Made by a program: the position numbers and the translations under genes
In this document: positions 42,615 to 45,468 of the stretch, piece after piece
How positions within the stretch are numbered: position 1 is the stretch's first letter
How the letters are laid out: each line of letters opens with the position of its first letter
Assembly (NCBI GenBank): GCA_003389325.1
Contig: QQVE01000064.1
Location: 1-45,468, forward strand
DNA: 45,468 nt
Direction: 5' to 3'
Source of the DNA: Planctomycetota bacterium
Lineage (GTDB): Bacteria > Planctomycetota > Planctomycetia > Pirellulales > PALSA-1355
Notes under the pieces: model-generated
What the model saw: the letters and a program-made list of their open reading frames with translations, nothing else
Told to the model about the DNA's origin: nothing
Databases searched by the model: none

Positions 42615-44351
42615 ATGAGCCTGTGGAAGATTGCCTGGCGCAGCATTCAGCAGCGGGGGCTGGCCTCGAGCCTGACCGGCTTTTCGATGGCGCTGGGCGT
42701 GATGCTCGTGGTGGCCGTGCTGATCATCTACGGCGTGTTGAACAACTCGTTCCTGAACAACTCGTCGCTGGGCTACAACGTAGTCGTGGGAGCCAAGGGC
42801 GGCCGGCTCGACCTGGTGCTCAACACCGTCTACTACTTGGCCCGCCCGGTGGAAAACATTCCCTACACGTACTACCAGCAGTTGACCGAGAGCCCTTACG
42901 TGGACAAGGCGATTCCGATCTGCCTGGGCGATACGTACGAGAACTATCGCGTGATCGGCACGACGCCGGCGTTCTTCAACGAGCTCGACTACGGCGGTAA
43001 CCGGTACACGTTCTCCCAAGGCAAGAACTACACCGACGATGACGACTTCGGCGCGGTGATCGGAGCCACCGTGGCCCGGGAGACGGGGTTGCGCGTGGGC
43101 GACACGTTTCAGCCTTCGCACAGCGGCGGCCCCGAGGCCCACGTGCACGAGGAGAAGTTCACGATTCGCGGCGTGCTCGACAGCACCGGTACGCCGAACG
43201 ACCGCGCGCTGTTTATCAACATGGAAGGCTTTTACCTCATTCCCGAGCACCGCGACGAAAAGGCGACCACCGAAGAACACGCCGCCGCCGACTCGCATGC
43301 CGAAGGCGAACACGAACACGCCGCAGGCGAAGCGCACGAACACGAGCATCCCGAAGGGGAGAAGCATTCGCACGCCGAGGGCGAAGAACACGCTCACGAA
43401 CACCCTGAAGGCGAGGACCACGCCGATCACGAGCATGCCGAAGGCGAACAGAAAGAGTCGCCCGAGCATAGCGAGGAGAAGAAGGCCGCCGCCGGTTCTG
43501 CCGAAGCCGAAGAGCACGAGCACGAGTACGCCGAGGGTGAGGACCACGCCGATCACAAGCATGCCGAGGGCGAAGATCACGACCACGAACATGAGCATGC
43601 CGACGGCGAGGAGCACGCCCACGAACATCCCGAGGCAGGCCACGAGCACGAACACGCCGAAGCGGATCACGCCCACGCCCACGGCCACGAGGAGCATGCA
43701 CACGACGAGCATGCCCATGGGGATCATGCCCACGACGAGCACGATCATCACCACGGGCATTCGCACGAGCCGATTCCGCTGGAAGAGCGGGAGGTGACCG
43801 GCGTGCTGGTGCTCACGGCCGGTTTTGGTGGCCCGCCCGAGCTGACGGCGCCGATGCTGATGAGGAGCATCAACGAGGGGCCCACGGCTCAGGCCGTGCT
43901 GCCGATCCGCGAAATGAGCACGCTGTTCACCACGTTCGTCGATCCGCTACGGATCGTGCTGCTCGTGCTGACGGTGATGATCGTCGTCGTCTCGGGGATC
44001 GGCATCCTGGTGAGCATTTACAACTCGATGGCCGAGCGGCAGCACGAGATCGCCGTGATGCGCGCTCTGGGCGCGGGGCGGCAAACGGTGATGCTGCTGG
44101 TGCTGCTGGAATCGATTCTGCTGAGTTTAGCCGGCGGCGTAGCGGGCTGGGTGATCGGGCACGGACTGATCGCCCTGTTGAGCCCCTGGATCGCCGCTCA
44201 AACGGGCGTTTCCATCGGCTTCTTTGAGTTCGTCCCCTTTGAGTTGGTTATAATACCAGGGCTGATCGCGCTGGCCGCTGTGGTCGGATACCTCCCGGCG
44301 CTGGCTGCCTACCGTACGGACGTGGCTAAGGCCCTAAGCGCAACGCCCTAA
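42615..44351 (+). CDS. ABC permease (MacB/FtsX type) with giant His-rich loop
   Basis: This 578-aa membrane protein starts 14 bp after the ATPase. The N-terminal helix (about residues 18-40) is followed by a MacB-like periplasmic domain (about 45-205). Three C-terminal helices (about 445-575) form the FtsX domain, with NSMAERQHEIAVMRALGAGR, the usual coupling segment. Between the periplasmic domain and the next strand, about residues 211-386, lies a loop of some 48 His plus many Glu, Asp and Ala. It is built from variants of HAEGEDHADHEH. Such a loop would be in the periplasm and could bind Zn, Cu, Ni or similar. The insert is in frame and the conserved flanks are intact. MacB-type systems use ATP to drive periplasmic conformational work rather than move solutes through the membrane. 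Confidence 0.92.
   Translation: MSLWKIAWRSIQQRGLASSLTGFSMALGVMLVVAVLIIYGVLNNSFLNNSSLGYNVVVGAKGGRLDLVLNTVYYLARPVENIPYTYYQQLTESPYVDKAIPICLGDTYENYRVIGTTPAFFNELDYGGNRYTFSQGKNYTDDDDFGAVIGATVARETGLRVGDTFQPSHSGGPEAHVHEEKFTIRGVLDSTGTPNDRALFINMEGFYLIPEHRDEKATTEEHAAADSHAEGEHEHAAGEAHEHEHPEGEKHSHAEGEEHAHEHPEGEDHADHEHAEGEQKESPEHSEEKKAAAGSAEAEEHEHEYAEGEDHADHKHAEGEDHDHEHEHADGEEHAHEHPEAGHEHEHAEADHAHAHGHEEHAHDEHAHGDHAHDEHDHHHGHSHEPIPLEEREVTGVLVLTAGFGGPPELTAPMLMRSINEGPTAQAVLPIREMSTLFTTFVDPLRIVLLVLTVMIVVVSGIGILVSIYNSMAERQHEIAVMRALGAGRQTVMLLVLLESILLSLAGGVAGWVIGHGLIALLSPWIAAQTGVSIGFFEFVPFELVIIPGLIALAAVVGYLPALAAYRTDVAKALSATP
43246..43773 (+). repeat. His/Glu-coding repetitive tract within the ABC permease
   Basis: Imperfect repeats in the coding frame, for example GAGGACCACGCCGATCAC at 43413-43430 and 43539-43556, 126 bp (42 codons) apart. 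The tract has probably expanded by slippage or unequal recombination; its length may vary between strains. Confidence 0.75.
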
Positions 44352-44419
44352 GACGCCGTAACTTGCCCGCGCTGGCATCGCCCCGGCCGCCCTACACCTT
44401 AGATGCAAGGACCCAGAAC

Positions 44420-45468
44420 ATGACTGCCAAGTCGCGATTTGGATTCGCCACGACACTAGCGGCCCTCGCGGCCACCGTGGGCCTGGCCGCCTGGGGTGCC
44501 TGGGCCGTGGCCTGTCCGTTTTGCAGTGCCGTGTCGCTCACCTTCAGCGAAGAGATCGCCGGCTCGCAGGTGGCCGTCATCGCCGAGATGACCGAAGCCC
44601 CGCCGCCGTCGGACGAAAACTCGCTCGACGTAGCCAAGGCCAAGTTCAAGGTCGTCCAGGTGCTCAAGGGCGAACAAGAACTCGGCAAGAAGCGCGAGAT
44701 CGAGGCCGTGTACTTTGGCGACAGCCCGGTCGGTACCAAGTTTCTGGTGATGGGCATCGATCCGCCCACGATCAACTGGAGCACGCCAATCGCGATGACG
44801 AAGCGCGGCGTCGACTACGTGACCAAGACGATGGACCTGCCCAAGGACGGTCCCGACCGGCTGGTGTTCTTCCAGGAGTATCTGGAAGACGACGACGACA
44901 TGCTGGCCCGCGATGCGTACGACGAGTTTGCCAAGGCCCCCTACTCCGACGTGCTGGGCCTGGCCGACCGCATGCATCACGACAAGCTGATCGAGTGGGT
45001 CCAGAGCCCCGAGATTCCCGTGAGCCGCCGCCGGCTGTACCTGACGATGCTGGGCGCGGCCAACCGCAAGCAGGACATTCCGCTGCTGGAAGAGATGATC
45101 AAGTCGAAAGACCGCCAGACCAAGGGCGCGCTCGACGCGCTGGTGGCGGCCTACCTCACGCTCAAGGGTCCCGAGGGCATGCCGCTGGTCGAGGAGCTGT
45201 TCCTGAAGAACGAGGACGCCGAGTACACCGACACCTACGCCACGATCATGGCCCTGCGGTTTCACGGCACCGAGGAAGACATCATCCCCCGCGAGCGATT
45301 GCTGGTGGGTCTGCGGATGATGCTCGACCGTCCGAAACTGGCCGACCTGGTGATCCCCGATCTGGCGCGGTGGGAGGACTGGTCGGTCGTCGATCGCCTG
45401 GTCGAGCTGTTCAAGACCTCTGACGAAGAGTCGAGCTGGGTCCGGGTGCCGGTGATCAACTACCTGCG
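44420..45468 (+). CDS. Exported CPFC-motif protein with HEAT-like repeats, 3' end outside the window
   Basis: The frame is open from the ATG at 44420 to the window end (about 349 codons). A signal peptide (TLAALAATVGLAAWGAWAVA) leads straight into CPFCSAVSLTFSEEIAGSQV; the first Cys at the likely cleavage site could be lipid-modified, though the lipobox is weak. CPFC gives a CxxC pair suited to metal or disulfide chemistry. A beta-rich domain follows (about residues 45-135). From about 185 on, helical repeats resemble HEAT repeats (RLYLTMLGAANRKQDIPLLE, ALDALVAAYLTLKGPEGMPL). It starts 68 bp after the permease and is probably in the same operon. I do not recognise the family by a curated name; the exact end is not visible. 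Confidence 0.82.
   Translation, partial: MTAKSRFGFATTLAALAATVGLAAWGAWAVACPFCSAVSLTFSEEIAGSQVAVIAEMTEAPPPSDENSLDVAKAKFKVVQVLKGEQELGKKREIEAVYFGDSPVGTKFLVMGIDPPTINWSTPIAMTKRGVDYVTKTMDLPKDGPDRLVFFQEYLEDDDDMLARDAYDEFAKAPYSDVLGLADRMHHDKLIEWVQSPEIPVSRRRLYLTMLGAANRKQDIPLLEEMIKSKDRQTKGALDALVAAYLTLKGPEGMPLVEELFLKNEDAEYTDTYATIMALRFHGTEEDIIPRERLLVGLRMMLDRPKLADLVIPDLARWEDWSVVDRLVELFKTSDEESSWVRVPVINYL

Noticed and set aside
42597..43766. 389-aa minus-strand frame, Val/Gly/Met-rich, opposite the His-rich permease
   Set aside because: It looks like a membrane protein only because GTG/ATG-rich antisense of His codons encodes Val and Met; the sense strand has the conserved ABC domains.
43246..43773. CRISPR-like array in the repetitive tract
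   Set aside because: The repeats are imperfect, codon-phased and inside an open coding frame, so they are protein repeats.

Overview
The window is GC-rich bacterial chromosome with dense, mostly housekeeping gene content. It looks like a member of the Planctomycetota, probably Pirellulales-like. This rests on family content, not on a marker gene: a tandem-fused double UvrA, a BBP7-type outer-membrane barrel protein, an SHD1-domain/WD40-like secreted protein, a 'WPQFRGP' PQQ-like propeller protein, a secreted LRR protein, and an N-terminal SEC-C-like motif on a TPR-like protein. Most starts lack a strong Shine-Dalgarno sequence. I saw no rRNA, tRNA, tmRNA or CRISPR array.

Layout. 1-400: remnant of a DDE transposase ending at a perfect 12-bp hairpin. 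0.4-5.3 kb (minus): a KefB-like antiporter, then korB and korA (2-oxoacid:ferredoxin oxidoreductase). 5.8-9.0 kb: an unrecognised 280-aa protein divergent from the SHD1/WD40-like secreted protein. 9.2-10.4 kb: ribBA. 10.4-15.9 kb: a lipid-flavoured group of a fatty acid desaturase, a degenerate ketosynthase and an MMPL/RND exporter. 16.1-18.9 kb: BBP7 barrel and transaldolase with a good terminator. 19.1-22.4 kb: SEC-C/TPR-like protein and ribD. 22.4-25.4 kb (minus): an apparent operon of three exported proteins (small protein, LRR, PQQ propeller). 25.7-35.4 kb: giant UvrA, translationally overlapped by a CBM9-like protein, then a LamG/purple-acid-phosphatase-like protein with an apparent frameshift near its 3' end. 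35.5-38.4 kb (minus): an internally duplicated membrane protein, an MBOAT/wax-synthase-like protein with a small overlapping membrane partner, and a coiled-coil protein. 38.6-39.7 kb: an excisionase-type antitoxin and PIN toxin pair of less GC-biased composition. 39.7-41.7 kb: lipA divergent from smpB and a RidA-family gene. 41.9 kb to the end: an ABC exporter-type operon (ATPase, FtsX/MacB-like permease with a huge His-rich loop, and a truncated exported CPFC protein).

Best candidates for something undescribed: the His-rich ABC permease with its CPFC neighbour, which suggests a periplasmic metal-handling complex; the roughly 320-residue duplicated domain appended to the double UvrA, with a coupled CBM9-like gene; and the ketosynthase homologue that has lost its nucleophilic Cys (now Glu) and one catalytic His (now Asn).
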